From NCBI GenBank assembly GCA_038087015.1, contig JASBNA010000120.1, forward strand, positions 1-57,296: 57,296 nt of DNA, read 5' to 3'. This stretch comes from Cerrena zonata (taxonomy: Eukaryota; Basidiomycota; Agaricomycetes; Polyporales; Cerrenaceae). Positions 1 to 11,889 of the stretch are shown one piece after another. The first letter of the stretch is position 1, and each line of letters starts with the position of its first letter. Position numbers and translations under genes: made by a program. The notes below the pieces were generated by a model. The model worked only from the letters and a program-made list of their open reading frames with translations, had not been told where the DNA came from and made no database searches.

Positions 1-1639
1 CATATATGGGTAAGTACTCTATCGACAAAGAAGGACAAAGGCTGATCAGCTTAGTGCTAACCCCTGAACTGAAGATCGCTCGCCTTAAGTTCGGAATAGT
101 ATTTATTCTTTACTTGAAGAATATGAATGCTCCATACTTTAATCGTGGTTGTTGATAGCTTTAGCTTACAGTTTACCCCTTTATTGTAGTGCTAGCCTAA
201 ATTATACATCATCAATCGAGAAGGGATAGAAGGGTTGTTGAAGACAAGCCGGTATGTTTGATTTAGATTAGCGTTTGGTATACTTAGATCGCGATTGCCA
301 GGGCGTACTGGATGAAGAGAAGTGTCCTGGCATTGAATCGTCTCAAGAGGTCTAAGATTATCTCCTATCGACATATGTACGTTCAGCTTTATGTCTGGCG
401 GAGTCTCGACATTGACGAACAAGCGGTATAACCCCATGACCAAAAGCCAGATCAATTCAACCATACTCTGTCCACCAGCACATGCAAGAAGCACTCAAAC
501 AAGCGTAAGTTGTCCATCTATAGTCTATAGGCATAGGCGTTATGCTCACTACTAAAACTGTTCAAACTCAACGGAGAACTCGATTACAAGTCATGCCTCT
601 TGGAACTTCTCATCCGGCTCTATAAATGACCGTGTTATTGGCTCAGGTGTGGCCTCCGTCCATCCGCTCATGAATGACTTCTGATATAGATTGTCATTTT
701 TATATGGTCGTTACGATCGCCAGGTCATTATACAAATCACTACAGCTGCAAGCCTGCAAGTTCAAATGCCTTCTTGCGCTATTATGAGCTCAATAGTGCT
801 TAAGGTATCGTGTTCTCAGAATTATTTTGCCTTGTTTGAACGAATGTCAGGAGCCGTGTCTAACTATGGATTTTATGCAGTTCCTTGGTCCAATGTGCTC
901 ATTGCAAGTACTTCTAGCGGCGCCGACTCGTTTACAGATAAAAGCTCACCCACTCATAGTTAGTGGAACCATTCCTTATACCGAACTCATGTAGACTGAA
1001 CAACGTTCTGATAGAGTATTAGATTGGCTAGAAAAGAGAACTTCACCAAACTTATGTAGCATATTTGTATCCACATACTGTTTAGACTAAAGCAATGAAC
1101 TATGTATAGTATTAGTTAATACAGCTTGGCCCGCTGAATTCGCATCAATTTTGTGTTGAGACCTAAGCAGAGCAAACCCTAACCCAAACATATATACAAA
1201 CATGAACAAACAGCGAGAGACAGGAGGAACTTCGGTTTTCCAATCTCTCCTCCTTACTGCTATCTCGAACAAAGCACTGGTAGTTACCGGTACTTTGTTC
1301 TTTTTAGTTCAAGTCGTTGTGTCCCTATCGTTGAACTTGGTAAACTCTGACTTGATCTCTGGGTACACTTGGTCTCTAATAACATCTTAAGCCTTAACCC
1401 TTGACTTTGTTGCAAACCCCTACTGAACTATGGAAGGCGATTCAGATCTGACACCATGTATAATAAATTCAAATTTTATCTAACAACTTACAAGTCTAAT
1501 AATGACTTACAGATGTAATACTAATGTAAATTAGTATCTGGGAATGAAACTGGTAGTCAGAAAGGAAGAACCCTACGTAGGTTGATGAGAGGATAAGATA
1601 ATACAGAAACTAATCAATAAACCAAGGTTCGCAAAATCC
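1..1639. other. No gene recognised
   Basis: I see no convincing coding exon or RNA gene here. Short open frames exist on both strands, but none has a recognisable domain or a plausible exon chain. Composition is mildly AT-rich and resembles the flanks of the degenerate repeat that follows. It may be the upstream flank of the oxygenase-type gene beginning near 1640, or an older decayed repeat. Confidence 0.5.
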
Positions 1640-4600
1640 AGACAACCGCAAAGCCTACGTCGAAGTTGTTGAAGACGAGTACAATAATGGTGACAGCGGC
1701 GATGAACACTGTAAGTTTAATATAACTTATCATGTAAAATTCAATAACAATAATGTATTTAGACCAGGAGCCTGAACCAAGCGAACCTGACTCAGATTTT
1801 GGAAAACCCACTCGTGTAAAGATCACACATAAATCTTGAAGTCTATTTGATTTGATTTGATTTTGACAATTCAAATTAGAACATAAATCGAGTAAATGAG
1901 AACGTGGGAAGGATCGGCAGGCCCAGAAATCAAAACCAAGAGCTACAAGAGCATGGACTCCAGATCCAGAGGACCAGCACACTGCTATGGATGACCCAGA
2001 GGTTATCAAAGGCTATCCGAGATGGGACAAAGACAATCAATTCGTTCATATTTTTCAAGACCTTGAAAAGATTGTGATTAACAACCGTCACCCTGCGCTT
2101 CCCACGCTGTACCAATAGAAGGGACATTCTGAGACTGACAAACATCCCATGCGTCACAAGTACAATATCCAGCAACCTGGAAACACCTATGTTTATATTT
2201 TTGATTCTTCTACCAATGGCTATAGGCTAGCAAAGAAATTTGAGTCTATTCACAAGGGTATCCCACAAGGTCCACTTTCCAAAATGAAAGAACTTGGTAT
2301 GTTTCTCTCAATTTTACTCTGTTACTTATCTCAATATTATATCTCAGGTTTGCAACAGATGAAACGTGGAGATTGGCTTTTTGCTAGGGACCTGTATGCA
2401 GGAGGGGATGCCAAAGATGACTTGGTACAAGCCTTTGTTCCTCAAGAGTAAATATATTCAGCATATTTCTCAATTTTAATCTGATGTTCACTTATAATAG
2501 TGGGCGTATATGTTGTACAACTCTGGATGAAGTAGAGAGAGCCAAGCAAAAGGCGCTAGGACCTCGTGAGAGCAGGATACGCAAAGTTGGCAGTCTGCCT
2601 GTAGAGCAGTACGAAGATGGGACCCCTATCCAGTCTGTCCACTCCAGTGAACGGTGCTATCCCCTTGGGGTTACCTGTGAAAAGCAAACAGTCTACTCTG
2701 CCCCAAATGCCAACTCCAAGATCAAGAATAGCAAGGAGGATGATGGAACCAGATTACGTATGGAAGTTTTGAAAGTATGTGTTCATAATTATCTGACATA
2801 AGAGTCTTGGTCTCTAATTGAATCTTAGACAACTACACAGGTCTACCTTGAAGGATGGGAAGAGGCTCCTGAACATATGCGGGACACTATTGCAGACATG
2901 ACTGATATGCTTGCTATGCCACACATAGGCTCCCCAGAAAACAAGTGGTGCTCATCTGTTCAACTCAACATTGCCCAGCCTAGACGATATGACTCCAGTA
3001 CGTATTTGTAGCTGCATAGTATATCTCAATACTCATTTCTGTCTAGCGGAGGGGTTGGTTGAACAGGGATTCTTTGGCGGTATCCACCGAGACCTTGGTG
3101 ATCTTATTTGCAGTATGTCAGGCATGGTCTCCCTTTCAGATCATCCACGTAATTATCAAGGCGGTCGCTTTCACTTGATCTCTCTGGGCATCTATGTGGT
3201 TCTAGATCAGATAGATGTCTTCTATTTTGTTGGACACCATCTACATGGCGGTACGCCTCTGCTAGCACCAGAGGGTGAAGAAGAAATTAAAGACTGGGCT
3301 TATCGTTGTGTCGTTATCTTCTACCCCTCCTCAAAGATGATAAGTGGAAGTACTCAAGTCTTTATGGCTGGATCTGGAGTACGGGGAGAGCCTGTTATGC
3401 TTCCGCGGGAAGTTTTTAGTTATGAGTAAGTTATTTCACTTATACTATTATATTTCAAAGTTGCTAATACTGTACAGCCCTCCAAGACCATTTACCAGCC
3501 ATGCCAACTTCTTTACAGATGGTGCCATGTTTACAAGTGAAAAGGATCACTTTACCACATCCATGCATATGTTAACTCTTTATATTCACCATCTTCTTCG
3601 CCAACTCCCATACGAGGTCCACTTTGATTCTATCAAGTTTGCAGACTGTATTTCTACATTTACCTCTGAACCTTGGGCACATGCACCAGCAAAGGTTATA
3701 AACACAGACTATACCCCAGAGCCATCGGTAGCATTACCAGACAGACATACCATCAATTACCCACCATCTTCTCAATTTCCTAGTCGTCAAAACATCATCA
3801 GCAAGTTTGTTAATACACTTTACATCCCTTATGCTAAGGCTATGCCTCATATGGCTATGGATGGTATTATTGAGTGTATGCCAGCAGTCTTAAAACCAAC
3901 CGATCCTAAAGATAATCTGAATATCTTGCGACCTACTACGAACAGTATGTATTTTATTTCTATTGATGCATCTAACTAAATTTCATTCCAGATGATTCAA
4001 GAACACAAGAACCTGCTCAACGAGAGGGTCCACGTTCTCAAAAGAGTATGTCTCAGCTTTTATTTAATTTGGTGTAATAATTAGTCTAATCTTCTACAGA
4101 AACTGCACACAAGCCTCATGATATGATTCTAGCAAGCACTGCACATCATTTCAAAAGGATGGCAAGGAGAAATGATCAACAGAAAGCACACACCAGAGCT
4201 GGAATAAATGAGATAATTAGGGCTGCAAATGGTGAGAAATTATCATAAGCTTTTCTATATTTACACCTGCTTAATATTGACATAGCCAAAGTTATAGAAT
4301 CTGACTTTGATAATGGAGACCTTGGAGATGATGAAGATGAAGAGAATGTGCCTCAAGAACAACAGCCAAGACTAAACAGGACAGAGTCTGATGAGGATGA
4401 GGATGATGATGAAAATGACCCTCAAGATCCTTCAAATCTAACAGGTATTATTTTTGAATATGCTGTTTATTTATTTGTTTCTGATCTAGTTAGACACAGA
4501 TACAATATCTATAAATTCCAAAAAATGACCACGGGCACCTTCTGATGTAATACAGCGAACCAACTCAGGTAAATCTTATATTCTATTCAACCTGGTTGCA

Positions 4601-6877
4601 ATATCTGATTGTAAGACAGATAAACGAAGTAGACTTGAAAACGAGGAGGACAAAGAAGATGATATAGATGAAGGTAATTATAATATCTCCTCTTAGGATA
4701 AAATAAAATCTTATCTTGTCTCAGATGATTTTGACTTGGACAAGGAACTCCTGAATCTACATGAACAACCTAGCAAAAGCACTTCTAAGCTAAAGATCAT
4801 ACAATATGATGAATCTTCTGATGAGGATGAGTTTGAGGGGGAAAGTATCTTTGAGACTGTGCAATGTAAGTAAAGCTATACTTGTCAGGCAGGGCCTCTG
4901 TCTTATTTGAATATTTAGACAAGAATCTGTTTAACATTATCAACTATGATACTATCAAGGACCGAGAAACAACAGTACTTGAGGCTTTACATAATATTGG
5001 AAAGGTGGAGCAAAACTCAACATCGATCTTGAAGCTGCTTGAAGATCTAGATGAAGAAGCCAATAGACAGGTAGTCTCAGAGACTATCATTTGCAAGTAA
5101 GTACTTGATTATATAAATATTGCAACCTAATCAGGAGCTAAATTTTCTACCTCAGAATTCCTCAATATATAAAAGCACTTGATTTGTTGCGGACAAAGGA
5201 ATCGATCAACTCGTCTATCTTGCTTCTCACCTATCAACGTATTTTGATGGTTGAAGCTCAAATCTACAACTTTGTCCTTAGCTTGTGTCTTCCAATGGCA
5301 CGGACATATTTGCAAGATCATCATACACATTTTATTCAATCTTTTGATGACCTATGTCCTTGCTTTACCAAGGCTCATTGACACATCCACTGGCTCATCC
5401 ATCTTGTCTTCAAAATTCATACTCTTCTCCTTGTCGCCGATCCCAAAGGCTTTACTCTTATGCCGCTACAGTACCTCAAAAATCTTACCCTTGCCAACCC
5501 CTACATCTACAAGCCCGCATCTAATCGTATCCGTCTGCTAGAGTCAGACAATTTTCAGCCTGCTATAGATCTGCTGAAATCAGTTCTCTATCAGTGGCTC
5601 AATATTCCATCTAACCGAGATGCTGAGATCCGCAGTATCATCGTCAATCAGCTCTACAATCATCTCGGTGCAGGCGTGCTTCTTTTACCTGGCGTATGGG
5701 AGATGTGTTATAGACTTCCGAAGTGGATCTTTGCCAGTACATCAGCAGATAACTCTGCAAAGCATAAGATTGTTCCCATTCGGCTGTTTTCTGCTTGCAT
5801 CCAGGCCCTTCCAGCCGCATCTCCAGACTCTCTTGATTACCAGCTTCTGAATGAGCTATGGGGGCTGTTCATGAAGTTTACAGGTGCTATTCGAGGAGGC
5901 CAAGGTACCCGAGTTAACCTGCAACTCTACGATGGTCAAGATGTAGAACTCAATCCTGTTCTTGCTGAAAGCCGGCTACAACTGCTCGTGCAGTTCCTAA
6001 AGACTTCCTTGAAGGCAGCCAAAAATGAGCTTGAGCCATCTCATCGCTTATATGAACGACTTGTCCATCCCGATAATGCCGACTTCTTCATGCCACTGCG
6101 AGAATATGCGCCTTCTCGTACCAACCTTCATAATCAGCAAAATGGACCTTTATCTCAATTAGATAAACCTATCGGTCTGTTCAATCTCCTGGTCTTCCGA
6201 GTTCTCAGTTTCAATACCCCAGCATCTCGCTCTCTTCCATATAACTTCACTATTGCAACACTCAATGACTTCAGAAAAAGCCATACAAATAATCAGGCAT
6301 TTTTTCACAACCCAAAGGCATATAGGAACAAGAGTCCTGCTTGGACAGAAGAAGGTGTTATGGAGCGCTATTGGGAGACAGCTCACCATATCTGGCCAAA
6401 GTACTTGAAAGATATGCAAGGTACAAACTTACATTTACAAATAGTATATCTTAAGCTGACAGTTACATATTAGGAAAAGAAAAGACCTTCTCTGCCTTTA
6501 TTCAATGGATGATCACTGTCAGATCTCCAGGAGATAAATGTAAGGCCTTTCTTCATACTGGTGGTTTACTTCAACTGCTAGTAGGAGGAGATTTAGTCTA
6601 TGGAGGTATAGTAGAAATGCCTACTATTGAGGAGATGGGCATTTTGATTGCCAAGGTCAGTAGAGGAGCAATAGCAGGATTGGTATTTTTACAACTGTTG
6701 CCACCAAGGGAAAAAGGATATAAGTATCCTCCTGTGCAGGTGGTTCATGATTTTACCAAGTTACATAATGCTCTCAAAGAGAGATTGACAGAGGAAGAAT
6801 GGGAAGAGATGGGAATGAATACACTTGTATTAGAACATTCACTTTGCAAGTTAAAGCGGGTTAGAGATATTTTGTAA
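1640..6877 (+). pseudogene. Broken 2OG-Fe(II) oxygenase-domain gene, possibly TET/JBP-like
   Basis: Multi-exon gene of a large agaricomycete family. An acidic N-terminal region leads to a PRW...FVHIFQDLE block (about 2000-2080) and an RHKYNIQQPG...VYIFDS block (about 2150-2215). The catalytic double-stranded beta-helix follows at about 3050-3320, then acidic linkers (4310-4870) and a helical C-terminal half (4900-6877) ending KLKRVRDIL. The oxygenase signature is seen directly: a His-x-Asp iron pair at 3085-3093 (GGIHRD), the distal His at 3244-3246 (LHGGTP) and the 2OG-binding Arg at 3304-3306 (AYRCVVIFYP). Introns are short and AT-rich, for example 2297-2347. Three in-frame stops interrupt the best exon chain: TAG 2116-2118, TGA in the exon near 4525-4530, and TGA 5379-5381. 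Related fungal genes are often multicopy and transposon-linked. The 2OG-Fe(II) fold is fairly secure; TET/JBP membership, and therefore methylcytosine oxidation, is inference. The start codon was not found with confidence. Confidence 0.6.
3048..3430 (+). other. Catalytic core of the 2OG-Fe(II) oxygenase
   Basis: This exon begins after an acceptor at about 3047 and holds the iron and cosubstrate ligands in the order expected for the superfamily: H-R-D, then about 50 codons later the distal His in LHGGTP, then Arg in YRCVVIFYP about 20 codons on. The segment GGRFHLISLGIYVVL lies between them, as in the related fungal proteins. All recognisable ligands are intact even though the surrounding gene has stop codons elsewhere, so inactivation looks recent relative to loss of the core. 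Confidence 0.6.
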
Positions 6878-7387
6878 ACAGTAACTTGTACTTGTATTTG
6901 CAATCTATTATTTTTGATGCACAACAAATAAAGAATTGTAACAAAGTCAAAGTGCTTATGAGTATAGCAATTTTAGAACTAGCCATAGAGATATATTTGA
7001 TATTTTGCCTTTAGAGATAGATATACCAGCTCTTTATTAGGTTCTTATTCCAATTTGATAAAGTGTTTAGAGTTTAGCATAATATGAGATTCTGAGGACA
7101 ATTCTCCTATTCAGCTATGAGAAGGGTAGAAGTGAAAGTGGTAGATATATTGTAGCATAGTTCAAGAGTGGTTAAGGCTTAGTTATGATAAGATAGTAGA
7201 AAGCAGGAAAAGTGAATCGTTACAAAGAGTGTGATATATATTTAGAAGCTGAGTAGAGAGAATGATATATACAAAGATAATGCCAGACTTATTATCTATA
7301 AAGTATCTTTCACAATGCAATAAGTCACTGTTACTATGATTCTAACATTGTAGAAAGGAAAAGTTTCCAACTTGAGTATTGTAGACA
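6878..7387. other. AT-rich spacer between two repeat-borne genes
   Basis: No coding signal is seen. The sequence is AT-rich, with few CpG, and separates the oxygenase-type pseudogene from the leader of the DDE transposase remnant. I found no clear inverted-repeat end for either element here. Confidence 0.4.
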
Positions 7388-7709
7388 ACTTCACTGCTAA
7401 CCCCACTCTAGGGTTCAACAAGCGCCCAGTTTTCCCACACTCAACCCAAATCTCAATTTTGCTCATATCTCAACATTCTCTCTATCAACTCATTTTGCTC
7501 TTAGAAGTGGACTTATAGTACAAACTTTGAGTTGTTCTATGGTCAAGTTTTGAGAGCAAAAGATGCAGTGGTTGTGAAGATATGAGATAAACAAAATTCC
7601 CTCTAAACCCTAGACTAGGGCTAGGTAGTGGTTTCGCATTACGGTACAAGCGCTCCAGCAAAGTTCGGACAAGAAAAACGATACCTTCGTACCTCAGGAA
7701 TCGTAATTG
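7388..7709 (+). repeat. Leader repeat of the DDE element, copy 1
   Basis: This stretch recurs in a strongly mutated form at 11560-11889. Shared anchors are CTAGGGTTCAA, GCTCATATCT, ACTTATAGTACAAACTTTGA, ATGGTCAAG / GTGGTCAAG and TAGTGGTTTCGCATTACGG / TAGTAGTTTCACATTACAA. It lies immediately upstream of and overlaps the start of the transposase-like reading frame, so it is probably the 5' untranslated leader of the element. It contains an imperfect inverted repeat with arms at 7462-7475 and 7572-7587. Confidence 0.75.
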
Positions 7710-9623
7710 AAGAATCAGATGCGGAAATGACTCTTTTTGAACCTGGTGTCTCAATAGAATTATCTCCTGATCTTGAAGATGGCATTGAACTGCACCCTCA
7801 GTCTGAAAGGGTTTGGAACTTTGATTCACCTCCTGATCTTCCTATAGCAGAGTCAGCACTACATGCTTATGTACTCTTCACAGCCCAAGAGAAAGCAAGG
7901 TCACATATCTTTCATTGGAATAGACATTATTTACCAGCAGTTAATGGAGATGTCGATGTGTTTCCACTTATACACATATCAGAAATCAGAGCACTATGGG
8001 CAATGGATCAACACATCCCTCAAAGTAGCCTCAAACTGGAGGGAAAGAAGCTCATATTTGAAGACACTCTGACAATGGTGTCATGCTTTCATCGCCAATA
8101 GGCATGATCTTCCATATACACACTCACCCAATTGGAAGCTATCACTGTTAGATAAACCTAAACTAAAAGCAGACATCAAGGCTCACCTGATTGAAATTGG
8201 AAAATATGGACATTGTTGAGTTTCTGCATATGCCTGAGGTTCAGAGGAAACATGGTTTGAAGAAGACTATAGGTCTCTCAACAGCACAAGACTGGATGCA
8301 TTTCCTAAATTATCATTGGAGGAAGTCACCATCTGGTCAATTTGTTGATGGGCATGAACAAGTTGATATTGTGGATTACCACCAGACAGGGTTCTTATCT
8401 CGCATGGCGGCACATGAGCCTCTGACCCGTAAATGGGATCTCAAAACTTGGGATAAACTGGTTAGCAAACCTTTACCCCCAGGTAAGCAAAGGATTGTAC
8501 ACTGGTACCATGATGAGTCAACATTCTATGTAAATAATCGCTGAAAGGTGTACTAGGTATGAGGAACAAAGAAGGCTGTACCACAGCTGAAAGGGGAGAG
8601 ACTGTTGCTAATAGTATCTGACTTCATATCTGCTAATTACAGGTGGCTGCAGTCTTGCAACAGAAAGGAGTCAGCAAGAGTGTATTTTCATGCAGGGGCA
8701 AACAAAGAAGGTTATTTTACTCACGAGAATATCAACAGTCAAATAATGCAGGCAATAGACATACTTGAGAAATATTACCCTGAGGAAAAACATGTCTTCA
8801 TCTTCAACAATGCATTGACACATCTCACCCGAGCTTCTGATACTATTTCAGCATGCCACATGTCAAAGAAGCCTACTGCAGAAGGTTGTCCCTTTTTTAG
8901 TGTTGATATTTCTGTTGTCGAGAATGGGAAGCCTATCTATGACTGACAAGATGATATTATAAAGAAGTGGGTCCATATGAGAGACAGCAAGTTCAAGGAT
9001 GAGAGGTCCCAGTCATTTTATTTTCTGCTTGGACATCTAAGAGAAGGCATATTTAAAGAAATGATGGTTATCTTGATAAAGTGAGGTTTCAAGAATGTTG
9101 CAGTGCTCCATGCACAATGCGAGAGCTTCAGCTGTCTGCCTTGGAATCCATCAAAGCCATGCTGTTGCCATCAGCTCCTTTACAATGAACCTGACTTCAC
9201 AAACATTGAACCCCTCTTAGTTTCACATTGCAAAGCTCACGGGTTTGAGGTGATATACTTACCGAAGTTCCACTGTGAGCTCAATCTCATCAAGCAATGC
9301 TGGGGGGTGCCAAGTGTGTGTATTGGAAATACCCACCCTCATCATTGAAGAACAGCCTTATACAGAATGTTGTTACTGCACTGAATACAGTTGGTATAAA
9401 GCAGATACAAAGATAGTTCTTCAAGCTCTAAGTTTGGTACCATACACTGATTTAGTTGCTATTCTGTAGGTTCTGCACACAATTGCTTCAATTCATGGAT
9501 GCCTATTGTTGCAGGCTGACAGGCAAGCAGGCTGCATGGGCAACCAAGAAGTACCACAGACACAGGTTGCTTCTCAATACAATTATGAGTGAGCTTTTGA
9601 GTTGTGATATCACAGCTATCTAG
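7628..9623 (+). pseudogene. Degenerate DDE transposase (Tc1/IS630-like, DDE_3 type)
   Basis: Fragments of a basidiomycete DDE endonuclease appear in order across shifting frames. These are an N-terminal region (7727-8100), the MDIVEFLHMPE and HGLKKTIGLSTAQDW region (8205-8310), the first catalytic motif HDESTFYVN (about 8511-8537), VSDFISANYRWL (8607-8650), the second motif HVFIFNNALTH (about 8788-8823), YNEPDFTNIEPLL (9181-9220), the third motif LPKFHCELNLIKQCWG (9258-9305), and a C-terminal KQAAWATKKYHRHR tail ending at TAG 9621-9623. The second catalytic Asp, normally in a DNA..TH context, is Asn. The third catalytic acid, Glu in the usual NxIEQCW, is Lys. Stops occur after 8541 and at 8944-8946, and frameshifts occur near 8205 and 9305. 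It is certainly non-functional. It may once have mobilised the leader repeat described at 7388. Confidence 0.85.
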
Positions 9624-10580
9624 GTAGCACTTACATAGAACCTATCTTCTATATCTTTGTAATTTAGATCTAAGATGTAGATATGTTATTTTAATATTTT
9701 GTTTCAACACACATATTGTACTTTGCTGCCCTCTAATAACTGGGCTCTACCCAATCAGGCATCTGCACATGATGGTCATACTGTGATGATAGTAGTTGTT
9801 TGTGTGGTGGGTCTATCTTAGAAACATATATGAAATATGCACAGTGATGCAAGAACACATGGACAAAAAGTGAGACCTACTAATATAACTTAAGGTAATA
9901 GTAGTGTAATATAGACTAATTTTATAAGTCAAAAATAAGCTAAATACTTTTATCTAAAGAAAATGCTACTGTGTACTGACTGAGAAGATAAGATTTTATA
10001 ACAGATATAAATAATTGTTATAAACAAAGCCCTAAGTTGTTTAAGATTTAGAGTTCAAATTAGTTAAGTTTGTAGTTCAGATTCTAAGTAAGACAGATAT
10101 GCTCAGGTTAGATTAAAGGTCTAACTATATGTATACAGAGTATATATACTTAGAGGTAACCTTTTTTTTAGTCAATTAGGTAAATAGAATAAGTTATATG
10201 AATCAAGTCAGGTAGAAAGAAAAAGGAGTGAAAATATAAGATAAGTTAAAGAACAATAGCATGAGAGAAGGGTATATGCTATATTATGTAAGTATTACAG
10301 TGTCCATAAGGTAATAAGTCTAGAAAAAAATAATATTATAATATAGATAAAATGAAAGAAAAGCTAGATAACATAAAGAAAAAGTATATTCATTGTAACA
10401 ATAATATTGTTTCTAATTATATTAATAACAGTGATTAGCTTAGTACATAATAGATCTTTTTAATATCAATTCTCATAATATTGTTATTAACATACTTCAT
10501 AATTTATAATGCTATCTTATATCTTAAAAATACTATAAATCTAATCAAGCAACTATACTTATCAATATTATCGCTTATTA

Positions 10581-10632
10581 TATTTGGGGATATTATATAT
10601 ATATATATTTGGGGATATTATATATATATATA
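10581..10632. repeat. Two tandem 26-bp AT-rich units
   Basis: Two adjacent copies of a unit beginning TATTTGGGGATATTATATAT occupy 10581-10606 and 10607-10632. They are identical as read, which suggests a recent slippage duplication inside otherwise heavily mutated DNA. Confidence 0.85.
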
Positions 10633-11559
10633 TTTAAAATAAATGATTTCATAATTTAAAGCACATTTTTCACTTTAGAGCTGTATATTATATTTAATAA
10701 TTCAATAGAAACTTAGATAAGAGGGATAAAGTAATTAGCTAATATTATCACAAAATAAGACTTTACAAATAATATCTAGTAATATTTTAAAGTATATAGT
10801 TTATTGAGAAATTAAAAGAGATATAAATAAAACAAAAATATATATAGTATAAAAGAGAATGCTTGATTAATTACCTCTAAAAGAAAAAATAAGGCTTGAT
10901 GAGAACTCTTATTAGATAGAGCTTAATGCTTTCAGGAAATATAATATATATATATATATTAAGCTAGATATATCAATATTAAGTTCAAGATCTATAATTA
11001 GCTAGAAATTTAAGAATATATCTGATTATCATATATAGGAAAAGCAGATGATTATATAATTATCTAATAATATATCTTAATAAAGCAAATTTGAAAAAAA
11101 TAACTTAGAATTGACAATGCTGATATAAGTATATATGCTTACTATACAAAGGTGTCTGGACACTATGCAAAGATATCTGCTCATTGTCTATAGCATAGCT
11201 GATCTGATTTTTACCTTTATCAGGTTAGTTATATTATAGATAGTGAACAGATAAGCTTACCTAGTAACTTAAATATGCAAAATGCTAAAATAGAATCTGA
11301 GAGAATAGATTATATAATCATTATATAAATATCTATAATATTATTATATATAGTAATATAAGCACCTATTGTCAAAATATTTATAGCAATGTTTTCTCAG
11401 AATATATTACTATATGTTATTTGCTTCAGATCTCTTCTAATTCTTATCTAAATCACTTACTTTCTTTTGTTACCAGGCTCTATTTTTCAAGCTCTATTTG
11501 GTAGGTCTTTACATAAGCTTATCAAATAAGTTATATACCTTCTCAGTACTCAAATTGTC

Positions 11560-11889
11560 TTATCACTACTTAACCTTAGCCTAGGGTTCAATAAGCACTA
11601 ACTATCTCACACTCATCTCAAATCTTCATTTTGCTCATATCTCCACATCTTTCTTATCAACTCTCTTTCTATAAGAAAGCAACTTATAGTACAAACTTTG
11701 AGTAGTTCTGTGGTCAAGTCTTAGTGGCAAAATATATTAAAGTGATTGCAGAGATATGAGCTAGACACAATTGACTATAAACTCTAGGCTAGAGTTAGGT
11801 AGTAGTTTCACATTACAATATAAGTAAGTGCCTTAGCAAAGTTCAGATAAGAAAAATAATATCTTTGTACCTTAGGAATTATAATTAAC
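11560..11889 (+). repeat. Leader repeat of the DDE element, copy 2 (strongly mutated)
   Basis: Diverged copy of 7388-7709. Most readable differences are C in copy 1 to T here, or G to A, for example TTTCGCATTACGGTACAAG versus TTTCACATTACAATATAAG. Its similarity ends soon after the equivalent of the start of the transposase frame, so it is a truncated 5' fragment. The hairpin arms (11633-11649 and 11744-11762) remain recognisable. Confidence 0.75.

Noticed and set aside
691..963. 90-codon open frame near the left edge
   Set aside because: No recognisable motif, no exon chain, and within repeat-like DNA.
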